From Lachnospiraceae bacterium (lineage in GTDB: Bacteria; Bacillota; Clostridia; Lachnospirales; Lachnospiraceae), in NCBI GenBank assembly GCA_030527685.1, contig JAUNAG010000012.1, positions 1-32,280 of the forward strand: DNA of 32,280 nucleotides, in the 5' to 3' direction. Numbering within the stretch: the stretch's first letter is position 1; each line of letters starts with the position of its first letter. Position numbers and translations under genes: made by a program. Under the pieces are notes generated by a model. The model searched no databases. It saw nothing but the letters and a program-made list of their open reading frames with translations, and had not been told where the DNA came from. Positions 1-7,989 of the stretch are shown here, one piece after another.

Positions 1-75
1 GCAGAGGAAGTTTCTGAGGAAGCTGCCGCAGAAGCAGTTCCGGCAGAGGAAGCGGCCGAAGAGACAGCAGAATAA
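1..75 (+). CDS. 3' end of an unidentified gene with acidic Ala/Glu-rich tail (partial)
   Basis: The window opens inside a plus-strand reading frame that starts at base 1 and stops with TAA at 73-75. The 24 visible residues are almost only Ala, Glu, Val and Pro, the kind of acidic disordered tail found at the C-terminus of many secreted or ribosome-associated Bacillota proteins. The lipoprotein ending at 2948 has a similar Ala/Glu/Thr tail, but this is compositional and not evidence of homology. A strong terminator follows at 159-200, consistent with the end of a transcription unit. The function cannot be told from this fragment. Confidence 0.6.
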   Translation, partial: AEEVSEEAAAEAVPAEEAAEETAE

Positions 76-158
76 AAGCCGGGAAGCTGCAAAAAGCAGC
101 TGCATGTTCCGGGGATTATGCGGAATGGATTTCTGCATGTGAATCAGTATGAGTTAAG

Positions 159-200
159 GGTCATGACGGTCTTCATAAAGGAGACAGCCATGACCTTTTT
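159..200 (+). terminator. Rho-independent terminator
   Basis: GGTCATG (159-165) pairs with CATGACC (189-195), with a second short helix inside (GTCTT with GAGAC), followed directly by TTTTT at 196-200. It ends the transcript of the partial gene at 1-75. Confidence 0.8.
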
Positions 201-301
201 GTTTAGGGCTGCCGGACGGACGCTGCGGAACTTTTTATTGCATATGAGCCCTTCAAATGTTAAATTACTATTAATAGTTTTTAAGAATAGAGGCAGGGAT
301 T

Positions 302-1573
302 ATGAAAAAGAAATTACACGTATGGCTTGCGCTGGTTCTGGCATTGCTGACCGTCGCACTGACACCGCTTACGGCAGCAGCTGATGTCGCCAGAGTATCG
401 AAGATCGGTTCCGGAACGGTTGCAAACGGATATTATTATCTGATTCCGGCAAATGCATCAAATCGCGTTCTGTCGATTATGGGCGGCTCCAAATCGGGCG
501 GTACAACGGCATGCACAGGTCCGTATGCTTATGCTGCAAGAAGAGTCTTCTATATCAAGAGCTCAACAGGCGGAACCTATACCATCAAGAATAAGAATTC
601 CGGCATGTATCTGGAGGCAAAGAATAACACAACAAAGACCGGCGGCTACATTGTTCAGAACAAGTCCAATTCTCTGAACCGCCAGCGCTGGTACTTCGTT
701 AAGAGCGGCAGTTATTATTACATCCAGTCCTCTATTTCCAAAAAGGTTATGGGTGTAACAGGCGGAAGCACCAAGGTTGCCGCCAGAGTCAATCTGCAGA
801 ATTACACTAAGGCATCCAAGCAGAAGTGGAAGCTGGTCAAGTACACAGCACCGATCGAGGGACAGAAGCGTCTTGTTTACAGCAAGACAGTCAACGGCAA
901 GCGCACTCTGAAGACCTATCTGCAGAATGCAATGGTACCGTGCGGCAGAACGCTCTATATCTGGGGCGGCGGCTGGGGAGACAGTGATGCCTCCGTTATC
1001 GGTTATCAGAACAGCTGGAACTCATTTTTCCTGAAAAACGGTTCCGCTAATTATGACTACACGAAATTCCGTTATCAGTACGGAAAGGGTCTGGACTGCT
1101 CGGGCTTTGCAGCCTGGGTTCTGTACAACACGCTCTATACAACAAGCGGAGGAAACTGGCTGGTCTGGCAGTCTACGACAGTTGCCTCCAAGTATGCGGA
1201 AAAAGGCTGGGCAACACTGGCAAAGAATTCTGCTGATAAGAAATTCAAGCCGGGCGATGTTGTCAGTATGAACGGACATGTCTGGATCTCTCTCGGACAG
1301 TACAGTGACGGCTCCGTTCTTCTGGTTCACAGCTCACCGAAGGGTGTTCAGATCAGCGGAACAGCCGGCAAGGCAGCTACAAAGGCATCCTACTACATGA
1401 AGAAGTACTTCCCGGAATGGCCGTATCAGGCAAGAACCGTATCGAAGAGCTATCTGACCTATGTGGGAAAGGCCAGATGGAAGATCGGCACGACCGGAGC
1501 TATCATGAAGGATCCGGACGGTATCCAGAAGATGTCAGCTGACAAGGTCATGAAGCTTCTGTTTGGATCATAA
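302..1573 (+). CDS. secreted ricin-type lectin plus NlpC/P60-like cell-wall hydrolase
   Basis: The 423-residue protein starts with a clear signal peptide (MKKK, hydrophobic stretch, cleavage near TAAA at about residue 26). Residues ~35-180 form a ricin-B/beta-trefoil lectin region with QxW-type signatures (NRQRW, KQKW) and repeated YYxI segments. Residues ~210-400 resemble an NlpC/P60 papain-like peptidase: the nucleophile sits in GLDCSGF (C266), a candidate catalytic His is H326 in NGHVW, and a further His is H343 in LVHSS. The family cleaves peptidoglycan stem peptides or transfers on them; the lectin part would anchor it to glycans. The start has a purine-rich site (AGAGGCAGGG) just upstream. 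It appears monocistronic, with a terminator at 1624. The exact substrate is unknown, and an amidase variant of the same fold is possible. Confidence 0.75.
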   Translation: MKKKLHVWLALVLALLTVALTPLTAAADVARVSKIGSGTVANGYYYLIPANASNRVLSIMGGSKSGGTTACTGPYAYAARRVFYIKSSTGGTYTIKNKNSGMYLEAKNNTTKTGGYIVQNKSNSLNRQRWYFVKSGSYYYIQSSISKKVMGVTGGSTKVAARVNLQNYTKASKQKWKLVKYTAPIEGQKRLVYSKTVNGKRTLKTYLQNAMVPCGRTLYIWGGGWGDSDASVIGYQNSWNSFFLKNGSANYDYTKFRYQYGKGLDCSGFAAWVLYNTLYTTSGGNWLVWQSTTVASKYAEKGWATLAKNSADKKFKPGDVVSMNGHVWISLGQYSDGSVLLVHSSPKGVQISGTAGKAATKASYYMKKYFPEWPYQARTVSKSYLTYVGKARWKIGTTGAIMKDPDGIQKMSADKVMKLLFGS

Positions 1574-1623
1574 TACAGTCCGGAACAGATTCAAAACAGT
1601 TTAATGAAACAGCAGAAAATGAG

Positions 1624-1665
1624 CAGGTTCGATCTGGAGAAACGTCTCCGGATCGAACCTGTTTT
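1624..1665 (+). terminator. Rho-independent terminator
   Basis: CAGGTTCGATC (1624-1634) pairs with GATCGAACCTG (1651-1661); the helix continues inward with GGAGA/TCTCC around an AACG loop, and TTTT follows. It ends the NlpC/P60 gene. Confidence 0.88.
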
Positions 1666-1766
1666 GCTGTATCTGCGGTGCGCCTGCTACTTGCAGTGCC
1701 CTGTCAGAGATGATAACATTGTGAAAGGTTTGAGTATTATATAAAAAAGGCAGGAGAAAAAGCGGC

Positions 1767-2948
1767 ATGAACAAGCGTGTATTAGCAGCGGCTCCGCTGA
1801 TTGCGGCACTGCTTCTCGGAGGCTGCGGCGGCAGTGATCCGAATAAAATTCAGTATGGACTGATTACAGGACCGTCCGGTGTCAGCGGCGATGCCCTGAC
1901 AGCCGTTTCAAGCGGTATGACAGCCGTATCAACAGAAAACGGAACCCGCACACAGACCTATATGGCGGCAGGCGAGAGTGCAGACGACTACAAGACGGTC
2001 TTTGCACAGGCGGCTGAGGAAGGTGTGGATTACGTACTCTGCGTCGGACCCGAGATGGAGATTCCGGTATACGAGGCACAGAGTGCAAACAAGAAATCCA
2101 AATACATCCTCTTTGACGGTGAACCGAGAAAATCCGCTGATGCGGGCTCTCTGATCAAGGACAATACCATGTGCATCACCTTTGATGAGGCATCCATGGG
2201 CTTTCTGGCAGGCGGTGCGGCAGTACGCGAAGGCCTCCGGAATATTGTGTTCATGACAGGAACGGAGACAAGCGAGGACAGCGCACAGTATCTGGCCGGC
2301 TTTATCAACGGCATCGGCTACGAATGCAGCGCACTGAATGTGGACGCTTCCACTGTCACGGTCGGAGTTGAATATGCGGGCACCGAGGCTATTTCTCCGA
2401 TGCGCATGACGGATGCTTCCAGACTGTTTGCAGGCGGAACAGAGCTGATTGTGACAGATATTCCGGCATTCCTGAAGGCATTTACACTGGCTGCACAGGA
2501 CGGAAACAAGCTGGGAACAGTGGGATTCAATGCAACGGAAAATGCATCTGTCCTCTTTTCCGCAACGGCTGATCTGGAGAAGAGTACAGCCTGGGTACTG
2601 AAAGAGGCAGGAAAGAAGAAGGGCTTTAAGGGCGGCGAGACGCTGAAGGCAGGAGCTGCACAGAACGGAATCCGTTTTGTATCTTCTTATACGAATATGA
2701 GTGTACTGACAACGACAGATGTAGAGAACATCCTGACCGCCATGTCAGACGGCACAGCCGTTGCCTTCGATGAGAGCGCAGGCGCAACAGAGACAGCAGC
2801 AGGCAGTCTGAAGGGACTTTTCGATTTCGGAAAAGCCGTCAATGTTGTCCGCGTAGAACCGACAGCACCGCAGAACGACGGAACAGAAGCTTCCGCAGAA
2901 ACTGCGACAGCAGCTGCAGACTCCGGTGCAGAAGCAGCAGAAAATTAA
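1767..2948 (+). CDS. BMP-family substrate-binding lipoprotein (PnrA/Med-like)
   Basis: The 393-residue protein has a lipoprotein signal peptide with lipobox LGGC (lipidated Cys at residue 20). The mature part matches the basic membrane protein / periplasmic binding protein fold: alternating beta-alpha units with GVDYVLCVGPEME, KYILFDGEP, a DEASMGFLAGGAA segment and LRNIVFMTGTE. Characterised family members bind purine nucleosides for ABC importers (PnrA) or act as a regulator (Med). No ABC permease or ATPase genes are adjacent, so transport is not shown. The last ~30 residues are a low-complexity Ala/Glu/Thr tail. A GGCAGGAG site lies upstream. The next gene starts 12 nt after the stop, so the two are probably co-transcribed. 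Confidence 0.7.
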   Translation: MNKRVLAAAPLIAALLLGGCGGSDPNKIQYGLITGPSGVSGDALTAVSSGMTAVSTENGTRTQTYMAAGESADDYKTVFAQAAEEGVDYVLCVGPEMEIPVYEAQSANKKSKYILFDGEPRKSADAGSLIKDNTMCITFDEASMGFLAGGAAVREGLRNIVFMTGTETSEDSAQYLAGFINGIGYECSALNVDASTVTVGVEYAGTEAISPMRMTDASRLFAGGTELIVTDIPAFLKAFTLAAQDGNKLGTVGFNATENASVLFSATADLEKSTAWVLKEAGKKKGFKGGETLKAGAAQNGIRFVSSYTNMSVLTTTDVENILTAMSDGTAVAFDESAGATETAAGSLKGLFDFGKAVNVVRVEPTAPQNDGTEASAETATAAADSGAEAAEN

Positions 2949-2960
2949 ACGAGGCAATAA

Positions 2961-4022
2961 ATGCTGACAGATTACAGACTTTATAAAGAGGACGTCGCCT
3001 ATACAGCGGCGCTGGAACTGCCGTGGGAAAAGCTGCAGGATCAGGTGTTTATGATTTCCGGTGCATCAGGACTGCTCGCAAGCTTTCTGATTGATGTGCT
3101 GATGGAGAAAAATCGCACAGAGCAGCTGAACTGCCGTCTGATCGCACTGGTCAGAGATGAGGAGAAAGCGAAGAAACGCTTTGCCGCTTATCTGGAAGAT
3201 CCGTGCTTCTCTATTCATGCCTGTGATATTAATCGCAGGGAGACACTTCCGGAAGAGAAGCAGGTGGATTATATTCTGCATGCCGCAAGCAACACACATC
3301 CGGTAGCCTATGCGACAGATCCGATCGGAACGGTGACCACCAATATCATCGGAACAGACAATCTGCTCAACTTTGCAGCAGAACATGGATGCAGACGGTT
3401 TGCATTTGCCTCCTCCAACGAGATCTACGGCGAAAACCGCGGAGATGCGGAGCTTTTCGATGAGAAGTATTGCGGCTATATCGACAGCAATACGATGCGT
3501 GCCGGCTATCCGGAAAGCAAGCGCTGCGGCGAGGCATTATGCCAGGCGTATATTCGCCAGAAGGGACTGGACTGCGTGATTCCGCGCTTTACCAGATCCT
3601 ACGGCCCGTCCATGCTGATGAGCGACACGAAGGCAATCTCACAGTTTATCCGAAAGGGAATTGCCGGTGAGGATATCGTACTGAAAAGTGCGGGAACACA
3701 GTATTACTCCTATACTTATGTTAGCGATGCCGTTGCAGGCTTCCTGACCGTACTGCTGAAAGGAGAATGCGGAGAGGCCTATAATATTGCAGATGTACGC
3801 TCTGATATCATGCTGAAGGATCTGGCAGCGGAGATTGCGGAGATTGCCGGGAAACAGGTCATCTTTGAGATTCCGGATGCAGTGGAGCAGGCCGGCTACA
3901 GCACGGCGACCAAGGCAAGACTGGATGGGACAAAGCTGCAGAAATTAGGCTGGAACGCACGCTATTCGATGCGTGAAGGTCTGGAAAGAACCATTACGAC
4001 ACTGCGGGAGATGGCGGAATAA
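2961..4022 (+). CDS. NAD-dependent epimerase/dehydratase (extended SDR)
   Basis: This 353-residue protein has an extended short-chain dehydrogenase fold. The dinucleotide-binding loop is GASGLLA near residue 34, followed by DYILHAASNTHP. The catalytic part has SSNEIYGE and the YxxxK pair Y183/K187 (YPESK). The C-terminal half carries the substrate-domain signatures YSYTYVSDAVAG and GEAYNIAD. The family includes dTDP-glucose 4,6-dehydratases, UDP-glucuronate decarboxylases and UDP-sugar epimerases, acting on nucleotide sugars in the cytoplasm. The glycine loop departs from the usual GxxGFxG, so the exact reaction is open. It follows the lipoprotein by 12 nt with a CGAGG site, although no functional link between the two is obvious. 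A strong terminator follows. Confidence 0.78.
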   Translation: MLTDYRLYKEDVAYTAALELPWEKLQDQVFMISGASGLLASFLIDVLMEKNRTEQLNCRLIALVRDEEKAKKRFAAYLEDPCFSIHACDINRRETLPEEKQVDYILHAASNTHPVAYATDPIGTVTTNIIGTDNLLNFAAEHGCRRFAFASSNEIYGENRGDAELFDEKYCGYIDSNTMRAGYPESKRCGEALCQAYIRQKGLDCVIPRFTRSYGPSMLMSDTKAISQFIRKGIAGEDIVLKSAGTQYYSYTYVSDAVAGFLTVLLKGECGEAYNIADVRSDIMLKDLAAEIAEIAGKQVIFEIPDAVEQAGYSTATKARLDGTKLQKLGWNARYSMREGLERTITTLREMAE

Positions 4023-4064
4023 GCATAGAGAACAGTGCCTTAAAAAAAATAAGAACTTACAGTA

Positions 4065-4104
4065 AAAGACCGATGCAGGACAGGGGAGTCCGCATCGGTC
4101 TTTT
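4065..4104. terminator. Rho-independent terminator, potentially bidirectional
   Basis: AAAAGACCGATGC (4065-4077) pairs over 13 bp with GCATCGGTCTTTT (4092-4104). The flanking A and T tracts could allow termination in both directions. It separates the SDR gene from the ATPase cassette. Confidence 0.87.
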
Positions 4105-4117
4105 GAGATATAGAATT

Positions 4118-4212
4118 ATCGACTATAATCGATAAAAAACAAAAGAAAAGAATTTCATCGACTATAATCGATAAAAATAAAAAGAAAGACATTTTCATCG
4201 ATTATAATCGAA
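4118..4212 (+). repeat. three phased palindromic repeats ATCGAYTATAATCGAW upstream of the ATPase gene
   Basis: Copies lie at 4118-4133 (ATCGACTATAATCGAT), 4157-4172 (identical) and 4197-4212 (ATCGATTATAATCGAA). The third contains the perfect palindrome TCGATTATAATCGA. Starts are 39 and 40 bp apart, close to four helical turns, and the spacers are A-rich (AAAAAGAAA-like). Each core contains a TATAAT hexamer without a clear -35. Even phasing and position suggest an operator array or a self-recognised control site of the cassette, but the binder is unknown. Confidence 0.8.
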
Positions 4213-4289
4213 GAAAAGCAAAAAATGAATTGAATATCGAACGTGATAGAAGTAAAATTAATTTATCAAATGACGGGAGGTTCCAATAT

Positions 4290-5507
4290 ATGATGATCAA
4301 GAGAGAGATCTATATGACCAGGATACGTCCTTTTATCGGAAAGGATCTGATAAAGGTAATGACAGGAATCCGACGTGCCGGAAAATCTGTTATGTTGGAA
4401 CTGATCAGGGAAGAACTGCTAAGTACAGGGGTAGATGCCCGTAATTTTATCTCGATAAACTTTGAAGATTTGCGTTATGCACATCTGTTGAATGCAATGG
4501 CTTTGCATAACGAAGTATTATCCAGAGCGGAACAGATAGAAGGAAAAGTATATCTGTTCTTTGATGAGATTCAGGAAGTGACGGACTGGGAAAAATGCAT
4601 TAACTCTCTTAGGGTGTCATTAGACTGTGACATTTATATAACCGGATCAAATGCAAAATTGTTATCGGGAGAACTGGCAACCTATCTGGGTGGGAGATAT
4701 GTTGAGTTTGTCATTTATCCTTTTTCCTTTGGAGAGTTTCGGGAATTATATCGTACTGTAAATCCGGCTGCCTCAGAGCAGCAGTGTTTTCAGAAGTATC
4801 TTCTGCAGGGAGGTATGCCGTATCTGGCTAACTTGTCTTATGAGGAAGAACCATCCCGACAGTATCTGGGGGATCTGTTTACTTCTGTGCAGCTGAAGGA
4901 TATAGTAAAACGAAATAAGGTGCGTGATGTTGACCTGCTGGAGCGCATTCTCAATTACGTAATAGCGAATGTCGGAACTACATTTTCAGCATCCTCCATT
5001 GTCAGATTTTTAAAGAATGAGCACCGGTCAGTATCTGCGGATACGGTGCTGAATTATCTGAAATTCTGCTGTGATGCTTATCTGTTTTATCAGATAAAAA
5101 GAGAAGACCTGAGGGGCAAGCAGATTCTTGGATCAAATGAAAAATACTATCTTGCCGACCATGGTGTCAGGGAAGCTGTTTATGGCGGAAATATGCGTGA
5201 TATCAATCTGATTCTTGAGAATATCGTTTGTATGGAAGCGATTCGACGCGGTTATGGGGTGACTGTGGGCAAGATCGGAGATCAGGAGGTTGACTTTGTC
5301 TGCAGCAGACGAGATGAAAAACTGTATATACAGGTGGCGTATCTTCTTGCCGATGAAAGTACAGTTGAAAGAGAGTTTGGTGTTTATGAAAAGATAAGAG
5401 ATCATTTTCCGAAATATGTCGTTACGATGGACAATCTGGATATGAGCAGAAACGGAATCAGGCACAGAAATATTCAGGATTTTCTGATGGATGAAGAGTG
5501 GAACTGA
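4290..5507 (+). CDS. AAA_14/DUF4143 ATP-binding protein
   Basis: The 405-residue protein belongs to the AAA_14 plus DUF4143 family. Walker A is GIRRAGKSVML (about residues 27-37), Walker B is LFFDEIQEV, and ITGSNAKLLSGEL follows as sensor 1. The DUF4143 half includes QLKDIVKRNKV, YYLADHGVREAVYG and a PD-(D/E)xK-like end (GDQEVDFVCSRR then LYIQVAY), the usual layout of these widespread proteins of unsettled function. I chose the ATG at 4290 because GGGAGG ends 9 nt before it; an in-frame TTG at 4230 would add 20 residues but has no such site. Base composition is more AT-rich than the neighbours. The gene is isolated between two strong terminators and has its own repeat array, which suggests an acquired cassette. 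Confidence 0.85.
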   Translation: MMIKREIYMTRIRPFIGKDLIKVMTGIRRAGKSVMLELIREELLSTGVDARNFISINFEDLRYAHLLNAMALHNEVLSRAEQIEGKVYLFFDEIQEVTDWEKCINSLRVSLDCDIYITGSNAKLLSGELATYLGGRYVEFVIYPFSFGEFRELYRTVNPAASEQQCFQKYLLQGGMPYLANLSYEEEPSRQYLGDLFTSVQLKDIVKRNKVRDVDLLERILNYVIANVGTTFSASSIVRFLKNEHRSVSADTVLNYLKFCCDAYLFYQIKREDLRGKQILGSNEKYYLADHGVREAVYGGNMRDINLILENIVCMEAIRRGYGVTVGKIGDQEVDFVCSRRDEKLYIQVAYLLADESTVEREFGVYEKIRDHFPKYVVTMDNLDMSRNGIRHRNIQDFLMDEEWN

Positions 5508-5514
5508 ACAGCTT

Positions 5515-5566
5515 AAAAAAACAGTCGGAGCAATTCAAAAGAGATGAATTGCTCCGACTGTTTCTT
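5515..5566. terminator. bidirectional Rho-independent terminator between convergent genes
   Basis: A 19-bp stem (5519-5537 with 5545-5563, core CAGTCGGAGCAATTCA) has an A-run on the left and TTTCTTT on the right. It serves the ATPase gene and the convergent CoA-transferase gene. Confidence 0.88.
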
Positions 5567-5592
5567 TAGAAAATGATTGTATCCGGTCTCTG

Positions 5593-7104
5593 TTAATATT
5601 CCACCTCAAACGGCAGCAGATCGAGGATATCCTTCTGCTTGTCGATGCCCGGATAGACTTCCTTCAGGCGAAGTCCCTTCGGAGTGAGCTCGAAGACACA
5701 GCGCTCTGTGACATACAGAACCCGCTGGCCGTTTGCCAGTGCCTGCTTGGCGGAGAAGCTGACGCTCTTGACCTGATTGACAAACTTCGGAACAGCGCCG
5801 TTTTCCAGGATGGAGACACTTTCCTTCTGGCGGGCGACCTTCAGACCCTTGGTATTGAAGGTCATGCAGAAGACGACGGTCGGTGTCTTCGCTGTGATAT
5901 TGGCGAATCCGCCGATGCCGGCAAATGCACCCGGGCCGCGGTGGGAATTGACATTGCCGCGGCTGTCGACCTCGAGTGCACCCATAAAGCAGATATCAAG
6001 GCCTCCGTTGTCGTAGAGGTCAAACTGGTTGGCCATATCGATCATGCAGGTCGCACCGATCATGGCACCAAAGACCGTGCCGGATGCGGGGAAGCCTCCG
6101 ATACCGCCGGACTCGACGGTCAGCGTGATGTTATCGAGAATGCCGGTTTTTCTGGCGTAGACAGAGACATTTTCCGGAATGCCGATGCCGATATTGACAA
6201 TATCCTCCGGCTTCAGCTCCTTCGTTGCACGCTTGCCGATGATGCGGCCGGCGACATTGGTTTCCGGCTTTGTGGCGGTCTGGACCTCAAGCATCTCGTT
6301 CCAGTCCTGCCACTGGGAGTATGGAATCTCAAAGCTTCCGGTGAGGGATTCATAGGCTGCATGACGCGGCTTCGGCTTGACTTCGACGATGGCATCGACG
6401 AAGCAGCCCGGAATAATCGTGTTACGCGGACGTGCAGGCGTACTGACTACGCGGTCGACCTGTACGATGACCTTGCCGTGGTTTGCCTTGACGGCCTGGC
6501 AGATCGAGAGCGCATCGCCGGAGAGATACATATCATCGAAAGAGATATTGCCCTTCCGGTCGGCGGAGGTTCCTTTGATCAGCGCCACATTGATCTTCGG
6601 CAGTGTGTAATAGAGGAACTCTTCGCCGTCTACCTCAACGTGCTTGACGAGACTGTCATCTTTGGAAATGTCATTGATGCCGGGACCTTCCAGGTTCGGA
6701 TCCACAAAGATGTCGAGACCGACCTTGGAGAGTGCGCCCGGAAGTCCGCCTGCCTGTGCGCGGATTGCATGAGAGATGCAGCCGAGCGGCAGGTTGTAGG
6801 CCTCAAAGCGATTCTCAAGGACGAGCTTTTTTGTGCTCAGCATGGCGCCGAAATGTCCGCAGATCAGCTTATCGACGGCACCGTCACGGATATAGCTCTC
6901 GGCACCGTCCTCCTCACTCCATGCGCCGAAACCGGCACTGGAGACGATGGTCAGATGCTTCGGAGCCTGTTCTCTGATATAGCGAAGGTAGATAGCTTCA
7001 TGAAGCTCTACCGGATTTTCAATGCCGACAAAGGAATTAACGCACAGGACGTCGTTGTCTTTGATCAGTGCGGCAGCTTCCGCAGGGGTCATAAACTGGT
7101 ACAT
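5593..7104 (-). CDS. acyl-CoA:acetate CoA-transferase (propionate CoA-transferase-like)
   Basis: The 503-residue protein is a fused alpha/beta family I CoA-transferase, the size of propionate/acetate CoA-transferases. The N-terminal half carries FMTPAEAAALIKDNDVL, the PNLEGPGIND region and ALIKGTSADRKGNISF. The C-terminal half has NIGIGIPENV followed by the catalytic glutamate E331 in TVESGGIGG, which forms the glutamyl-CoA intermediate, and later HRGPGAFAGIGGFANI. Such enzymes move CoA between short-chain acids in fermentation. The start at 7104 has AGAGAGG on the coding strand and begins just before the first helix. A longer start (ATG at 7206) would add 34 residues unlike the family. It is monocistronic on the minus strand. 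Confidence 0.88.
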   Translation of the reverse strand: MYQFMTPAEAAALIKDNDVLCVNSFVGIENPVELHEAIYLRYIREQAPKHLTIVSSAGFGAWSEEDGAESYIRDGAVDKLICGHFGAMLSTKKLVLENRFEAYNLPLGCISHAIRAQAGGLPGALSKVGLDIFVDPNLEGPGINDISKDDSLVKHVEVDGEEFLYYTLPKINVALIKGTSADRKGNISFDDMYLSGDALSICQAVKANHGKVIVQVDRVVSTPARPRNTIIPGCFVDAIVEVKPKPRHAAYESLTGSFEIPYSQWQDWNEMLEVQTATKPETNVAGRIIGKRATKELKPEDIVNIGIGIPENVSVYARKTGILDNITLTVESGGIGGFPASGTVFGAMIGATCMIDMANQFDLYDNGGLDICFMGALEVDSRGNVNSHRGPGAFAGIGGFANITAKTPTVVFCMTFNTKGLKVARQKESVSILENGAVPKFVNQVKSVSFSAKQALANGQRVLYVTERCVFELTPKGLRLKEVYPGIDKQKDILDLLPFEVEY

Positions 7105-7183
7105 ATCGGTCGGTCCTCTCTTTTGTGACTCAAAGGATTCCGGAGCGGTTATGGCATCATCGAAATCCCAAACGAAAGGGGCT

Positions 7184-7205
7184 TGCAGACATCGTTGTGT
7201 CTGCA
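7184..7205 (-). other. hairpin in the leader of the CoA-transferase gene
   Basis: TGCAGACA (7184-7191) and TGTCTGCA (7198-7205) form a perfect 8-bp inverted repeat with a 6-nt loop. It lies just downstream of the predicted minus-strand promoter, about 80 nt upstream of the chosen start codon, so it would sit near the 5' end of the mRNA. No T-tract follows, so it is not a simple terminator. The rest of the 7105-7403 gap holds the two divergent promoters and nothing else I recognise. Confidence 0.4.
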
Positions 7206-7216
7206 TAATTCCTTCT

Positions 7217-7245
7217 ATCATACACAGAAAACCTCAGGTTGAAAA
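7217..7245 (-). promoter_or_regulatory. predicted promoter of the CoA-transferase gene
   Basis: On the minus strand TTTTCA (-35, plus-strand 7240-7245) is followed after 17 nt by TATGAT (-10, 7217-7222). The leader to the start codon is about 100 nt. Confidence 0.45.
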
Positions 7246-7329
7246 GCATTCGATGCATTCTCGTGACTTAAGAACCGTGTGAGGCTTCACAGGCAGGCTT
7301 TTATTCTCGTTGTCTTCGACTGAATCATG

Positions 7330-7358
7330 TTGTCGGAAGCTTCAAAAACAGGTATGCT
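7330..7358 (+). promoter_or_regulatory. predicted promoter for the zinc-ribbon membrane protein gene
   Basis: TTGTCG (7330-7335), a 17-nt spacer and TATGCT (7353-7358) resemble a sigma-A promoter about 45 nt upstream of the TTG start at 7404. Confidence 0.45.
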
Positions 7359-7403
7359 GTAGCTAAATAAAACATGAACTATGATTTCCGGGAGGACTGA
7401 CAA

Positions 7404-7934
7404 TTGCAGACTTATCTGACCGAAACGGCACAAAAGAAACATTATCTGGAGATACCGCGTCTTATATTTGACGTTATTTTTTTAATTCTGCTGCTGGCAA
7501 CTACCTGGGAGCTTATCAAAGAAACGAATATCGGGGCTGCGGCCATGGGTGCTGTCTTCTCGGCTCTGCTGGGATGGAGGATTTATCGTATTCTGCAGAG
7601 AAGAAACTGGCGCATGAGTGCAGCCGCTGTTGACAGCGTGCTCCGTACATTTACCGAAGAAAAGGTGCCTGTTGACAGGCTGGAGTGTCTGCTTGTTAAG
7701 AGGGTGCCTGAAAAATCCATTCATGCCATGATCGAAAAAGGCTATCTGAAAAATGTCATGTATGACCGGAAGGAGAGATGCCTGCTGCTGCATCTGGCTC
7801 CCGGGATGCGCACGAGCGGAAAGCTGATCAGGGTTGTCTGCCCGAACTGCGGTGCGGTGAATCAGGTCCGTCAGGGCGAGCAGGCGCAGTGTGAATACTG
7901 TGACAGGCCGATTGCTGAGGAGCATGGTTTCTGA
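7404..7934 (+). CDS. small membrane protein with C-terminal zinc ribbon
   Basis: The 176-residue protein has two hydrophobic segments (about residues 20-37 and 45-63) near the N-terminus. A cytosolic-looking middle follows, then a zinc ribbon at the end (CPNCG, then CEYC, spaced 14 residues). The start codon is TTG at 7404, supported by GGGAGG 8 nt upstream. I do not recognise a named family. The middle part (EEKVPVDRLECLLVKR, MIEKGYLKNV) looks like a short winged-helix or adaptor segment but has no clear signature. The next gene also ends with a zinc ribbon of the same type, so the two may be partners. Confidence 0.65.
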   Translation: MQTYLTETAQKKHYLEIPRLIFDVIFLILLLATTWELIKETNIGAAAMGAVFSALLGWRIYRILQRRNWRMSAAAVDSVLRTFTEEKVPVDRLECLLVKRVPEKSIHAMIEKGYLKNVMYDRKERCLLLHLAPGMRTSGKLIRVVCPNCGAVNQVRQGEQAQCEYCDRPIAEEHGF

Positions 7935-7940
7935 TAGAAT
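7912..7940 (+). promoter_or_regulatory. predicted promoter of the DUF4428 gene
   Basis: TTGCTG (7912-7917), a 17-nt spacer and TAGAAT (7935-7940) overlap the end of the preceding gene and lie 50 nt upstream of the ATG at 7990. Confidence 0.45.
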
Positions 7941-7989
7941 GAAAATAAGAGTTTTGAAGCGAAAAACTGCAAAAAAGGAGGTTTGACTG

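Noticed and set aside
80..106. AGCTGC-AAAAA-GCAGCT hairpin after the first partial gene as a terminator
   Set aside because: No T-tract follows; the better terminator is at 159-200.
118..384. 88-codon frame before the NlpC/P60 gene
   Set aside because: It crosses the terminator at 159-200 and overlaps the signal-peptide region of the real gene.
4118..4212. Possible CRISPR array from three spaced repeats
   Set aside because: The repeat is only 16 bp and palindromic, spacers are A-rich and alike, and no cas genes are present.
5941..7128. 395-codon plus-strand open frame opposite the CoA-transferase gene
   Set aside because: It is antisense to a clearly conserved enzyme, has no ribosome site or recognisable domain, and reflects codon bias.
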